Origin: Hydractinia symbiolongicarpus
Lineage: Eukaryota; Cnidaria; Hydrozoa; Anthoathecata; Hydractiniidae
Length of the DNA: 60,000 nt
Assembly (NCBI RefSeq): GCF_029227915.1
Contig: NC_079881.1
Coordinates: forward strand, 15,911,501-15,971,500
Reading direction: 5' to 3'
In this document: positions 10,528-21,893 of the stretch, piece by piece
Position numbering within the stretch: the stretch's first letter is position 1
Layout of the letters: every line of letters starts with the position of its first letter
Notes under the pieces: generated by a model
What the model was told of the DNA's origin: nothing
Seen by the model: only the letters and a program-made list of their open reading frames with translations
Databases searched by the model: none
Position numbers and translations under genes: made by a program

Positions 10528-12574
10528 CAGTCTTGGTCATGAATGGCGTGCGATCGCACGCGCAAGCCTCCGCACACGCCATGTGAAATTCGGGTGTGCT
10601 CTTTATCACACGCCTCGTTCTACTTCGTACACACGCCAAGCAGAACTGAGCTATTTTAGAGTAATCCCTTACCCAAACTTTACCCAATACATAATTGTTC
10701 TTCCGCGTTAAAATGTATCTCTAAAATGTATTTCTATTAAATACCCACCTTCATTAAAATTGCTGACGTGAGTTTTGCGTCGGCATTGCGTCGACAATAT
10801 TTTTTTTTGCTTTTCAGCTGGCAAAAAATTTATTTATTACCCTTGTATTGATCTCCTTAAGACGATGACAAATGGAAATGCTATTTACGAACCGAAGGTC
10901 AGGGCATTATTAAGTTAAATATCGCAGAAGTCGCCGGTGACATACTTCAAAAATGCTTGTCACAGGCACAGTTTAATGCAAAGCAGAACTGTACAGGAAA
11001 CTCAATTGAGAGTCTTTGCAGAACATTTCTTCTCACAAAACCGAGGGGAGGGCTTACTTATTGCCTGCTGTGTCGTGTGGGAGAGAGAACTTCTGGACTT
11101 CTTTTTAATACAATATACATTCTTGTCGATCATTATTACGAATCGAAAGACACCGCAATTTTTCTGCTGCTTGAATAATTTTAGGTAGTGACATGTTTAT
11201 TTTATGTTACTTTCTTTTTTTCTTTTTTTTTCGTGAGTTGAATTAATAAATTTATTTGATCCATCAGTTTCGAATGAAATAAACCACCCGTCGATCAAAG
11301 ATCAAATAACCTTTTTGTGTGACGTGAAAAAAACAGATGAGAAAAATGCAGCATAACATGTTTACTTTAATCAAGCAAAAGACGTTCTAATTGAACGTTC
11401 AATCGAACGAACGACGTTCTAGTATCCACGGGGAAGCGTTCATCTTTATTTAAAAATAACAGTAAAATTAGCTACATGAGACATTCATTGAAAGATGGCC
11501 TCTGCTTCAAAAAAAACAAAAAATATTTCCAGAGAAGTATCTACATTCTTATCTTGGAAAAAAAAATATTATGTGGAGTGATGGAGAAAAAGAAGAAATT
11601 TTGAACAGCGCAGTCGATTTATACATGCAAAAGAGGAGGTTTGTCAGCATGGAGACACCTGTTCTAGTAACAGGTATGGATCACGATACACGCAACAGCT
11701 TCAACGAAGAGAGTAACGAGAGTAGTGATAGTTATGAAACAGACAGCGATGTATAAATAATCTTTAAGTTCGTTAAAAATATATACCAAAACTTTGTATA
11801 TTTATAGAGACAACAGCACGTGGGTTTCGTTTTAAAGTTGTTTAAATAACACTTGCACCATTAAATCCATGATAAAATGTCTATTCCGCCTGTAAGTGCA
11901 TATTTGCAGACTTGCTTCATCCGTGCTCCGTCGGCGGTCACCTCCGCATTAGTTAAGAACCGCATGGCTGGATTTCTTGGTAAGACCTGGTTACCAACGA
12001 CGAAGGGGCCAGGCAAAAGAGATTTATGTCTACGTAGTTCTTTTAACTAAGTCAGGAGTCGGTAAATTAGCTAGGATTGGGAGGTTGGCTATGAATAGAC
12101 TTGCCTATGGATTAAAAGGGCCAGGATTATTCAATAATTCTTAGATCTAAACAGTAATCTGTTAACGGAGGTACTCTGTTCTTCCTGTACCTCACATAAT
12201 TTAGGTACAAGATAGGGCGTAGGAACGCGATCGCGTACCTCAAAATGAGAAGCCTGCATTTACTACTACTATTGGTTGTTTGGGGTCTGGATGAAAGTTG
12301 GTTATTCATTTTTCACATGCTTCATTCAATATGGCAGCTTGTTGTGAACATGGTTTGTAAACATTTTGTTGCTGAAATAAATAAGTTAACAAACGAAAAA
12401 GAAGCAAATAAAAAGTAAAAAACAATGCTTCAAAAACTCCGCGCTGCCACTCTCCTGAATGTAATAATTGCACGCCAAAATCATAGGCTAGGCGTGCGAT
12501 ACTGATCGCACGCCTGTATTAGTGTAGGCGTACGTACAACCGCACGCGGGTGCAAATATTCATGACCAAGACTG
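10528..12574. mobile_element. 2.05-kb DNA transposon, 6-bp target duplication
   Basis: The termini are perfect 17-bp inverted repeats CAGTCTTGGTCATGAAT (10528-10544 and 12558-12574), flanked by AATAAT on both sides (10522-10527 and 12575-12580), although the left flank is an AAT repeat, so the duplication is less certain. Just inside are CpG-rich palindromic stretches such as GCGTGCGATCGCACGCG (left) and GCGTGCGAT...ATCGCACGC (right). The interior has open frames at 10937-11188, 10957-11178 and 11571-11756. The last ends in an acidic serine-rich stretch. None resembles a transposase, so it looks non-autonomous. The CAG start recalls hAT elements, but hATs usually leave 8 bp. Confidence 0.72.
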
Positions 12575-13286
12575 AATAATGTATATTTATAGTGGCAGTA
12601 CCCAGAATAATCTTTCAGCTTTTAGACAGCTTTCAGATTTTTTCCACTGGGGGCTACTTTTGAGAATTATTATATATCAGAATTATTTAATTGTGTTAAA
12701 AGAAAAGAAAAAGGTTAAAATATTTTATTGAGAATGTAAGCTTACATTACATTCATTTTTTTAGACAACATAAGGTTAAAAGAATATTTTTAAAAAAGTC
12801 TTTTATTCATCTTTTACTTATACTTTACTTATGTTGTTAGTATATATAAATAATAAGAAAGAAATTGTTCATTTGCATGTGCAATGATGTACTCAGCTAG
12901 ACAAACTTGTTTCAGAACTAGCAGAGCAAATAATGCCTCAGCTATTATCTCATTGCCCAGAAATGGGCATGTTTGCATGCACAGGAGTTTTCACATGCTT
13001 CTTATGGATAGGCCTGTTTTAATGCATAAGGCTGGAATACTATTCAGTGCTGGTGTTTTGTTTTCTTGAAGAGCTCAGAACTTTATAAAGTGTTTATGAT
13101 CCAGCTTTTAGTTGGTATTCTGTTAATTCGAAGACACGAATATACAGGTGCAAATCCTGTCTGGATCTTCTATTTAGTTTTATCACACCAGTGTTTATTT
13201 AAGAATACCAAGGGCAATAACATGTTTTTAATTGTAGTTACTTTTATATGTTAAAAGACGCAGGACAAAGTTTTGCCATGTTTCTC
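12575..13286. other. No gene seen
   Basis: AT-rich. The short open frames at 12884-13069 and 13066-13254 have no recognisable content. Confidence 0.45.
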
Positions 13287-14264
13287 TATAGGGCAACCTT
13301 TATTGCTGACCCAAATTGACCAAATCCTTTCTGGTCACTATGGGGCAACTTTTGTTGTTGACCCAAGTTGACCAAATCCTTTCTAGTCACTGGGGCAACT
13401 TTTGTTGTTGACCCAAGTTGACCAAATCCTTTCTAGTCACTGGGGCAACTTCTGTTGTTGACCCAAGTTGACCAAATCCTTTCTAGTCACTGGGGCAACT
13501 TCTGTTGTTGACCCAAGTTGACCGAACACCCTTTAGTCAACTTGGTCAGCAATAAAAGTTTCTAGACAGTGTTTGGTCAACTTGGGTGAGCAATAAATGT
13601 TGTCCTATAGTGACTAGAGGGTGTTTGGTCAACTTAGGTCAACAATAAATGTTGCCCCATAGTGACTAGAGGGTGTTTGGTCAACTTGCGTCAGCAAGAA
13701 ATGTTGCCCCATAGTGACTAGAGGGTGTTTGGTCAACTTGGGTCAACAATATTTGTTGCCCCATAGTGACTAGAGGGTGTTTGGTCAACTTGGGTCAGCA
13801 AGAAATGTTGCCCCATAGTGACTAGAGGGTGTTTGGTCAACTTGGGTCAGCAAGAAATGTTGCCTCATAGTGACTAGAGGGTGTTTGGTCAACTTGAGTC
13901 AACAATAAATGTTGCCCCATAGTGAATAGAGGGTGTTTGGTCAACTTGGGTCAGCAATAAATGTTGCCCCATAGTGACTAGAGGGTGTTTGGTCAACTTG
14001 GGTCAACAATATTTGTTGCCCCATAGTGACTAGAGGGTGTTTGGTCAACTTGGGTCAGCAAGAAATGTTGCCCCATAGTGACTAGAGGGTGTTTGGTCAA
14101 CTTGGGTCAGCAAGAAATGTTACCTCATAGTGACTAGAGGGTGTTTGGTCAACTTGGGTCAACAATAAATGTTGCCCCATAGTGAATAGAGGGTGTTTGG
14201 TCAACTTGGGTCAGCAATAAATGTTGCCCCATAGTGACTAGAGGGTGTTTGGTCAACTTGGGTC
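13287..14264. repeat. 52-bp minisatellite with an inversion and a 260-bp higher-order repeat
   Basis: About five units lie in one orientation (to about 13530) and about fourteen in the other. The unit includes GTGACTAGAGGGTGTTTGG and TCAACTTGGGTCA, and is 52 bp long in the right part and about 50 in the left. From 13741 a block of five variant units (260 bp) is repeated almost exactly at 14001, for instance the CAACAATATTTGTTGCC variant recurs 260 bases apart. The change of direction near 13530 makes the first quarter an inverted repeat of the rest, able to form a long foldback. Confidence 0.9.
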
Positions 14265-14483
14265 TTTATTTACTGCTGATATTTTATTCTATTATATCTG
14301 CAACTTGAAAATACAGAGGAATGTAGTTTATTTGCACTTTGAAGTTGGTTTTTTAATGTGCTTTGTAAAGCGTCTGCAGAAAAATATTAGTTTGCTAACT
14401 CCGTCAATACGGGTCAACTCCCGTCAAAACGGGTCGGGTCCAAAATTCGGTCAATACGGGGCAAGAGGTCAATACGGGTCGGA

Positions 14484-15856
14484 ACACAAACATCCATTTA
14501 GCTACTATAATTTTGTTGTTTTGATGCAGAAAAAGTCGTGGATGCCGAAAAGATATGAAAGACATATTTTCAGACAATGTATAAGGAACTGATATACATA
14601 TTGGAATATAGATATATTGATAAATGCTAATGCCAATTTCGCTAACAGATTTGTTGTTAATCTCCTTGGGTTTAAAATTTTTTTTTTTTAATTGAACTTT
14701 TTCTGGCTAACTTTTTTTTTTTGAGGAAAAGATTTTGAGGATGAAGGTAATCTTCAAAAGATAGATTTTTGCAGAAAGAAGTTTTCATGAGTTTTTTAGG
14801 TTTTTTTTCTTTAGTTTACAAGTTCACAACAAATTTTAAGAGTCAGTCGTGTGTTTGCATGTGTTTACAACTTATTCGCTGAAATAAATTCTTGTCAAGA
14901 AGTATAAAGAGAACATTTTCTTACTTGCATGTAATTTTGCTATGATATCTTTCCAACCTTTTCCTATCCTTGTCAAACAAATTTGACCCACCATTCCCCT
15001 TTTGGCAATTTTGGAGTTTTTTGCAAGAATTAATTTGTTTGTATCAAGTGTTTATTATTAACTAAAAGATTATATATGTCAAATGTTGATGAAGATTTTT
15101 GCAAAAACGGTTTGCTTAGGCTAAAGATTTAGTAATTTTAGTGAAAAAAAATCAGTATTGTTAAATAAGGAAAACTTTATTGTGGATAAAAAATGAAAAA
15201 CTTTGTGATAGAAATTTGTGGATGTTGGATTTTAATTTTTTTTGTAAATTTAAGGTTAACGTAGATGTAACTAACAGCTAACATAATGATAATAATAGAA
15301 AAGTATTCACAGTGATGTTTTCCTTGCCCCTGCGCACTGGCCAGTTTAACTAAAGCTAAATGGATTAAACTACACCTTTCACCACACCTTTTGTCGGCTA
15401 TTTACCTAGCTAGTTAGCTAACTGCACTTGCTTTGTTTTGAAATATAGTGTTAGTAACTATTGGAGACAATACTTTTTAAACAATAAAAATTAGCAATGT
15501 GGCGCCAACAATAATATTTCTTTCTGGTAACACGTTGGACACTTGACTTTTAGCTAGGCTAACCTTCAGACGGAATTAGCAGTCTTTAGTCATTTAATAA
15601 CCTTGAATTTTGTGTCAGTCCATAAGCCATTAAAGAATACCTTTCTTTGATTTTAGTGTTATAATAGTAAAGCAGGGAGGTATAAAAGTTTTTTATACCC
15701 CCATGGGTAAGCCTCAAGTTAAATTTTCTGTTAATGGTGTTGTTGTTTTCTTCTTGTTGCACTACCATTATGAAAAATTTGTCCCTACAAGCGATTTACT
15801 CGTGCCCAGACTGCGCTGTATGAAAGTCGGTAATGAAGTTCAAAAAGCTAGAGGTA
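14484..15856. other. No gene seen
   Basis: About 1.4 kb of AT-rich sequence with T-runs. It contains the second arm (15779-15834) of the inverted repeat first seen at 8448-8502. The minus-strand open frame at 15586-15768 shows no known domain. Confidence 0.5.
15779..15834 (-). repeat. Second arm of the distant inverted repeat
   Basis: Inverted counterpart of 8448-8502, with the core TCGTGCCCAGACTGCGCTG. It lies about 20 bases upstream of the pogo-like element. Confidence 0.75.
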
Positions 15857-16784
15857 CATGTTGACTCTCTCAAATCCGAATCTCTATTATCTGAATCTTT
15901 CTATAATCCGAACAAATTAAAAGTCACCAACAATTTTCCTTAACAAACTCTCATAATTTACTTTCTACTATGCGAATCTCTGTGATCCGAAAACCTCTAT
16001 AATCCGAAATAATTTTCAGGTCTCGTCGGATAAATTCTCTCTATAATCCAACCTCGTCCCCAGGGCATCTTGTATCTTTTCTGACCCCGGGACGGCGATA
16101 CGAACATGGCCCTGGAGGAGGCCTCGTCACGTGACCCTCCAATACACAGTATTTCTGTGTGTAATATTTAATGAGATTTGTCTCAATGTACCAAAGTTTT
16201 AATATAACCTTGCAGAGCTAAGCGAGATCGGCCTTTTACGTCACAGATGCGTGCGGCGAGTTTGTTTTGATTCCTCTCATCGCAACACACAAACTTCTCG
16301 CATATTGCCCTTGATTGTTTTGTGTAAATGTATAAATATACAATAATGTTATTTAGGCTGCTGTTTACTTGAAGAAATTCAAGCAATTTAGTTATGTGTA
16401 TTTCACTGAATTGGTTGACTAGCAAGCACTGGGTTGCAAAACTTGTAGCCAGGGGAAACTTGGAAATTAGTAAATGATTTGCCCATCTGAACATAGCACT
16501 TCGTTGGTTCTCTAAGGTGCAGATATGGCTACATAATTTTCAAATGTTCGTATCATTCTAGGTGCCCGACTGAAAGTAGCTAGGCAGAAATTTAACCTCA
16601 TATTAACATTTACATTTTTTATTCATTTTGGCTGAACTTTAGAATTCTCATTTACCGTGAGTTCATATCTGTGTCTGCATTACTGCTTTTATATGATGAC
16701 AAAGATTTTGCTGTATTTAAACAATACTTAGCTGAAACTGAATTCAACTATGGTGGACTCACTGCTTGCAGTTATATTGGGTGA

Positions 16785-17290
16785 AAAAGGCTTCAGAAGA
16801 GTATTTACTTTAGAAGTATTTTTTGTTCTTTTACATTTGTGGCCTTAACATTTCCAAAAAGCCACCCATTACTGATAAATTCTGCTTTTTCTTTTCTTAA
16901 TGACATGTTTTAAAACGCCTTGCAGCTTTTTTATTTTTTACTCAGCAAGCTCACATTTATTTTGTATATACACTTAATTTGCATCTAATTTATACAAAAA
17001 CAAGGTTTTTTTCTGTTTAAAACATAAATAATTCAAAAATTTTATCAAAAGCATTATGCTGGTTTGAAAATCGAGAACGACAAGTCTGCGTGTGATCTGT
17101 TTTCTCGATTTAATGTATCACTGCCTTAATAGTTTAGAAAGAATTGATGACTTTACGAACAGCAAAGTATTGCTACCTTGAGAAAAAAATGTTTCGGGAA
17201 TAATTTTTTGAGGAAATTATTTTGGGGATTTTGGACCAAAATTAGTTTCATAAATTCGCACTTTTTAGAGCTCATCAAAATTCTGCTGCT
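16785..17290 (+). repeat. Diverged direct repeat, copy A
   Basis: This stretch is a diverged direct copy of 19335-19835. Shared blocks include TATTTACTTTAGAAG, ACTGATAAAATTCTGC-like and CTTTTTAGAGCTCATCA. It lies inside the MULE-like element, whereas copy B lies just outside the pogo-like element, so it is a separate dispersed repeat. Confidence 0.65.
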
Positions 17291-17559
17291 GTTCAAAAAT
17301 CGATTTTTATTGATATATACATCTATTTATTGTTATAATTCTGCTTGGAAAATATTTAAAATGCCAAACTAGCTAACCGTGAAGATTAATTCAGTATTCT
17401 CATAAGAGCATCCTATCACAAAAAGATGTCAGCAAAGAGACATTCCTTGCAACTAAATTTTTTGTTTACTAGCATAATTTTAGGTTGAATCTTATCTGAC
17501 ATTTCTGAGGTTAGAATAGCTTTTAAAATTTTCTGAATCTGTATCTTGGTCAAAATTGA

Positions 17560-17710
17560 TATGCTGTCAAAACGGCTTATCGGCGTCTTTGAAAAGGGCT
17601 AAATTCTGAAACTCAGAATGTATGATGATAATAGAACTATTTTTTGGCTCAATTTCATCAAACCAATCTAAAACCATATCATACCAAATCTCAAGTCAAT
17701 ATTTTAATTT
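17560..17710 (-). repeat. Dispersed repeat family, copy 2
   Basis: Minus-strand relative of 8205-8365 and 50975-51170. Shared features are CTTCAGTAAAAATT, GTTTGATGAAATT.AGCC, and the GACGCCGATAAGCCGTTTTGACAG-like end, here broken by a few mismatches. Confidence 0.68.
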
Positions 17711-19334
17711 TTACTGAAGTTATGGGACGCTTTATAAACTATATACTCGGTTTAGACTTTTTTTGTGATTTTTTATGTTCACTTCTTTGTAATTTGTATT
17801 AAAACTCTTGAGATAATATATCACAGTGGTGAGCTGTTAAATATCTACCACCATCTTCAATACATCCTGGATTTAACCATATGCCTAATTGAGCGCTCAA
17901 TAAAATTTGATTGAGTTCGATTTTCTGAAATTTCTTCATAGCGTGTTAAAAAAGGCCTAGCAAGAATCAGTTTAAGAAAATCTTCCTACCTTTTTCTCTT
18001 CCTCAAAATGCCTTTTTAAATTTTTCATGCCTGGTGTAATTTTATATTTTATCAGATAGGTTTAAAGGTACTCCTTAACAAGTTTCAAGTCAATAACTTT
18101 ATTTTTTTACTGAAGCTTTTGCAATTTGAATTTTCTTGAATTAGGCCGGATAAATGTGCATTCAATGATAAAATGGCTCCGACGGTTAACCTATTGGCTT
18201 TTTATATCTTTTATAGTAACCAAAGCATATAAGGTAATAAAACATGCCCACTAATAACAACCTGATATAATTTAAAACGTAATGTATATATATTTTGTAA
18301 AAAAAAAACATTTTCGATACTTTGTGCAAAATTATTTTGTCTATAAAGGACATGGGCGGCAATTTTATGCAACGTCAGTCTTTGCAAAAAGCTGCAAATC
18401 AAACCTGGCCACTTGGAAACAAATTGAGTTTCTTTCTTTTGTTCTTACCTTGATAGTGTGTTAGGTATAGTGTGCTAGCTAACAACTTTTCTAGCTTTAT
18501 TAAACATTCCCAGCTATTGAAATATTGTCATGTAAGCAGTATTACTTTATGATGTCTTATTTTATACTCTCATTGCTTAGTAATGCTTTTTATTAAATTT
18601 TTCACTTTAAAAAAAACTTGATACTGCTGATACACCTCCGCCATTTTAAAACGAACAGCTTCCTCCTGTTGGTCACAGACTCGCCGCCTCGCCAAAATGT
18701 TTTGTATGACGCAATAATTATTTGACATATCCGCGCCAATCAGGTTTCATATCGGACCAGCCTCCTCCAGGGCCATGTTCGTATCGCCGTCCCGGGGTCA
18801 GAAAAGATACAAGATGCCCTGGGGACGAGGTTGTCTATAATCCGAATTTTTAAGTGTAAATATACCATTAACACTTTCGAATGTTTTTGTTTTTCGTAAT
18901 TTGAATCTCTGTGAGAAATCGCAAGTCAGTGAGTTCTTTTATTTTCGTTCAAACTTACTTACTCGTTTTTGTTTCTTACCGGTGAATACTATTTATCCCG
19001 CTAGCCCCCCCCCCCTACAGATTAGTAAATTGCATTTAAATGAGTTAGGTCAATAGCTATGACGTCATCAACACATCAAATTTTACCTACGAATTTTTAA
19101 AAAAATTGGCGCATGCGCACACTTTATTTCTAGGTTTCCTCCGATTTAAATGGCCGTGCACCTTACTTTTTTTTAATTTTCTTCATAAAAGTCTGATTTC
19201 GCTCTCTTATCCGAATTTTCACCCTTAAAAGCTAAAAATTCGAATTAGAGAGACTTTCTACTATCCGAATCTCTCTGCAATTCGAATAAAAACCCTTGAG
19301 ATTCGGATTAAAGAGAGTCAACTGTATATGTGGA

Positions 19335-19835
19335 AAAAATGGCTTCAAGTATATATTTACTTTAGAAGCCTTCTGATCTCTGCTTTTACATTTTGTATCC
19401 TTGACATTTTCTAAAAAATTCGCCTATCCACTGATAAAATCTGCTTTTTCGTCATACAAACAGCTTTTTAAGTTTTTTACTCAATAAGCTCCAACTTTAT
19501 AGCACACATTCAATCTTCCTTCACGATTCAATATACAAAAGGAACCTTAATTGTGCAAAACTTTAATAATCAAAAAATTTAATGAAAAGAGGAAACTCGA
19601 AATTAAGAAGTTCACATGTGTGTCGAATTTAGTTATAATCGAATCATGTATGACAGACAGCCTTAACAGCTAAAAGCATTGGTAAACAAGTTTATCAGCA
19701 TCAAAGTAGTATGTGCATTTCCCCAACAGAAGTAATATTTTTGGAAATAAATTTTTGGAACAAAAATTTGTTGGTATAGAAGTAAGATTCATAAAATTGT
19801 ACTTTTTAGAGCTCATCACAAAAATAAATTCTACA
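19335..19835 (+). repeat. Diverged direct repeat, copy B
   Basis: Partner of 16785-17290, starting ten bases after the right end of the pogo-like element. It shares ordered blocks over about 500 bases but has many substitutions. It has no coding content. Confidence 0.65.
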
Positions 19836-19855
19836 AAAGTAGAGCAAAAGTTGAT

Positions 19856-20656
19856 TACCTTTTTCCATGAAATTAATGAGCCAAGAAATTAACGGGAATT
19901 AAATTAATGGTCGTGAAATTAACGCGGCTCAATGAAATTATTTAAAAAAAGGCATTTCATTAAGGCCGCTGGGCAAGGTTGTTTTCAAAAATGCATTTAA
20001 TTAACGCGAATTTGAAAAAGAAGAGAAATATATGACATGAACTTTTGCAAAAATAGGTCCATGTTGATCTGGCTTTTTGCTTCTCTTTTGCGTTTTTTTA
20101 TGTTTCTGTTATCCCAGCAGCCCTCCAACCAGCAGTGATGACGTTACGACATTTTTCAGTTTGAAAAAACTCGTAGATGCTCTTCATGAGTTTCGCATTT
20201 TCTGATTTTATAGTTGACAAGCGAAGATCAACTTCAATGGTTATCACGTCACGATCGGGGTTTAGATGGTGAAGCGGTCTCCTCTATTATATTACAAGGC
20301 GGTTTGGAAATCGAAATAAAAGTTTTCGTTGTTAGGAAATGTTATAAATTTTGAAAGAAAAAGTGGTTTCAGTTAATTTTCCACTTGGATCAGAGTATGA
20401 GAGGATGAGACAAGAGCCATTATAAAAAAGATTGCTGAAAAAGAGAATACCGTTGAACACCGGAGAAAATAGTAGAAAACTAGTCGAGAAGGCCCGTGGA
20501 GAAATCCACTTAAGCAGATGGACAACAGTATTTTAATTAACGAGTCATGAAATTAACAGTCCTTAAATTAACTCTGCATTTAATTAACGGTCATTAAATT
20601 AACGCGATGAATAACCGCATAAATTTTATAACTCGTTAATTTTATGGAATAAGGTA
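19856..20656. mobile_element. About 0.8-kb inverted-repeat element with ATTAACG motif arrays
   Basis: The ends are inverted relatives of TACCTTTTTCCATGAAATTAA (left) and TACCTTATTCCATAAAATTAA (right). Subterminal regions on both sides are full of GTTAATTTAAT / ATTAACG motifs. No target-site duplication could be fixed and no protein is encoded. A Helitron end interrupts it at 20480. Confidence 0.6.
20480..20520 (-). mobile_element. Helitron 3' end (partial)
   Basis: CTAG (20480-20483, read on the minus strand) next to GGCCCGTGGAGAAATCCACTT matches the 3' hairpin and terminus of the Helitron family, closest to the copies at 39425 and 40012. I cannot see a matching 5' end nearby. Confidence 0.6.
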
Positions 20657-20848
20657 GTAGGTATCCACAATTTTTTTTGAAAATATTTGAAATATCATTT
20701 TGTTTAGAAAGTATTCACAATTCCAGCTCCTGATCTGTCATGACAAGTTCGAAATTTAAAGCGACAACATTCAAAAACAACGGCAATTGATATAGAAATT
20801 GAAAACGATAAAAACGAAAAATCGCAAATTCTTGTTCCATTGCGTAAA

Positions 20849-20938
20849 GACATTCTATTGCTAAAAGACGGTCTATTGCTAAAAGATGGTCCATTGCTGA
20901 AAGATGGTCGAATGCTAAAAGACGGTCTATTGCTAAAG
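20849..20938 (-). repeat. Five 18-bp tandem repeats
   Basis: Five consecutive units close to GACGGTCTATTGCTAAAA. Since 18 is a multiple of three, the minus-strand open frame at 20704-21021 encodes a six-residue repeat (PSFSNR-like). That frame is otherwise featureless, so I treat it as a repeat and not as a gene. Confidence 0.88.
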
Positions 20939-21241
20939 GTTGGCACCCTTGCTTTAACTAACAGTTTTAGCCCAATAGGCACCCTATTACATAAGTGTTG
21001 CCCTAAATAACATTGTGACACAAATGTGCTAAGTATTATATAGAAACTGTTTTGAAATTTCCATAGTCAACATAAGATAATAGATAATAATAAATATAGT
21101 CATTTTAGCACCTCAATAAAATAATAGGTAGACCTGTAATGAAAACAAAAAACTAAAAAGCGAATATTTTGCAATCTGAACTTTTAGAGCATATTTGCAT
21201 AATATAGACTCAAAAAAATTAAAAACAAGCAATTTTTAAAA
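20939..21241. other. No gene seen
   Basis: AT-rich spacer between the short tandem repeats and a Helitron copy. Confidence 0.5.
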
Positions 21242-21375
21242 CTAGTCGTTAGCCCGTGGAAAAATCTACGGGTTCGCCCGTCCTTTTTATACCCCATTGC
21301 GTGCGTCTCGCTACTTGCGCAGCTAAGCTACCATTTTGCGTGACGGAAGACGTATACGGGTATTTTAATATACAT
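21242..21375 (-). mobile_element. Short Helitron copy, 5' end unclear
   Basis: The 3' end CTAG (21242-21245), the CCCGTGG/CCACGGG-type hairpin, the CCCGTCCTTTTTATACC block and the CGTATACGGGTATT block all match the copy at 1435. The expected TCTATAT start is altered (TATACA on the plus strand), so the boundary near 21375 is approximate. Confidence 0.7.
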
Positions 21376-21537
21376 TTTGGTGACGTCAGCAATTTATCAC
21401 GTGGCCAAAACCAAAAATGTTTCCGCCATTCTAATTATTTTATGTCATTTAACATTTGTGCTAAATATTTTTCAAAATAAACAAGTAGATCACAAAGTAT
21501 AGGGGTAGGGCATTTTTGCCCCCCCCCCCCTCCCCCC

Positions 21538-21583
21538 TTAACCTTTGACCGGGTCACTCAGACCCCAACCTGAATAGGGTTAA
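21538..21583. mobile_element. Fragment of a TTAA-type element
   Basis: A TTAA (21580-21583) with the inward CCCTATTCAGGTTGGGG matches the terminus of the piggyBac-like element at 6931. Another TTAA lies at 21538. A C-rich run (21520-21537) precedes. It cuts into the DIRS recombinase sequence, which ends here. Confidence 0.5.
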
Positions 21584-21893
21584 GTAACAACTTCAGACCC
21601 CTTTAATACAGATGTTAGTGCTAACAATATTGCTAATTTGTGAGACAGAATTTTTTATAGATAAACCGTCATTATTTTATAAAGTATTAAGATAACTACT
21701 TGCACATCCCAAATAAATGTAAATCGAGGTTTGGTTGGTCTCAAATTGAATACACCTGTCATAAGTAAACAAATCCTAGGGTGTTCACCGACATTAACGG
21801 AATTTATACGATTATGATAAGCAGAAATAGCTGACCTATGACCATTAATTGTGTTATATTCAAAACCTTTGTGAAATAGCATTGCTAAGTAGC
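21584..21893 (-). pseudogene. DIRS tyrosine recombinase, downstream part
   Basis: On the minus strand this encodes the part of a DIRS-type tyrosine recombinase that includes NTINGHRSAISAYHNRI, HPRICLLMTGVFNLRP and FTFIWDVQ, followed in a shifted frame by a KLAILLALTSVLKGSE-like stretch. This is the region just ahead of and into the first catalytic arginine area of these enzymes. The upstream part lies at 40417-40748, on the other side of the Polinton. The reading frame on both sides of the insertion agrees when the Polinton and one target duplication are left out of account. The downstream catalytic H-x-x-R and tyrosine are missing because the sequence ends at a TTAA element. Confidence 0.8.

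Larger units (their letters stand above)
9288..14483. mobile_element. About 5.2-kb element with ACCCGTATTGACC-type repetitive ends
   Basis: The left end (9288-9390) and right end (14400-14483) are inverted relatives, each with several copies of a motif close to GACCCGTATTGACC, including matched TCCGACCCGT and TTGCCCC blocks. Terminal motif arrays of this type mark a DNA transposon. A second element with the related motif ACCCATATTGTCC lies at 52063-54446. The interior holds another 2-kb element (10528-12574) and a minisatellite (13287-14264) and no recognisable transposase. Exact ends and target duplication are unresolved, and the superfamily is not assigned. Confidence 0.55.
16050..18833. 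mobile_element. MULE-like element with perfect 73-bp inverted repeats
   Basis: The termini 16050-16122 and 18760-18832 are identical inverted copies over 73 bp, starting AACCTCGTCCCCAGGGC and GC-rich unlike the interior. They are flanked by the 10-bp direct repeat TCTATAATCC (16040-16049 and 18834-18843), which is host sequence of the pogo-like element. Long terminal repeats with a 9-11-bp duplication suggest Mutator-like transposons. The 2.6-kb interior has only short open frames (for example 16183-16494 minus) without a transposase. The perfect repeats suggest recent insertion or gene conversion. Confidence 0.82.
15857..19324. mobile_element. pogo/Tigger-like element, TA flanks
   Basis: The left end begins CATGTTGACTCTCTC and the right end, read inward, CAGTTGACTCTCTTT. 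Both continue into AATCCGAATCTC, so the inverted repeats run at least 27 bp with one extra base and two mismatches. TA flanks each side (15855-15856 and 19325-19326). TA duplication and a CAGTTGACTC end are characteristic of pogo/Tigger elements. Subterminal copies of TATAATCCGAA and related CCGAATCTCT motifs occur on both sides. No transposase is seen. Most of its length is a second inserted element (16050-18833). Confidence 0.75.

Noticed and set aside
13287-14264. CRISPR-like array
   Set aside because: The units are contiguous 52-bp repeats without unique spacers in a eukaryotic genome, so it is a minisatellite.
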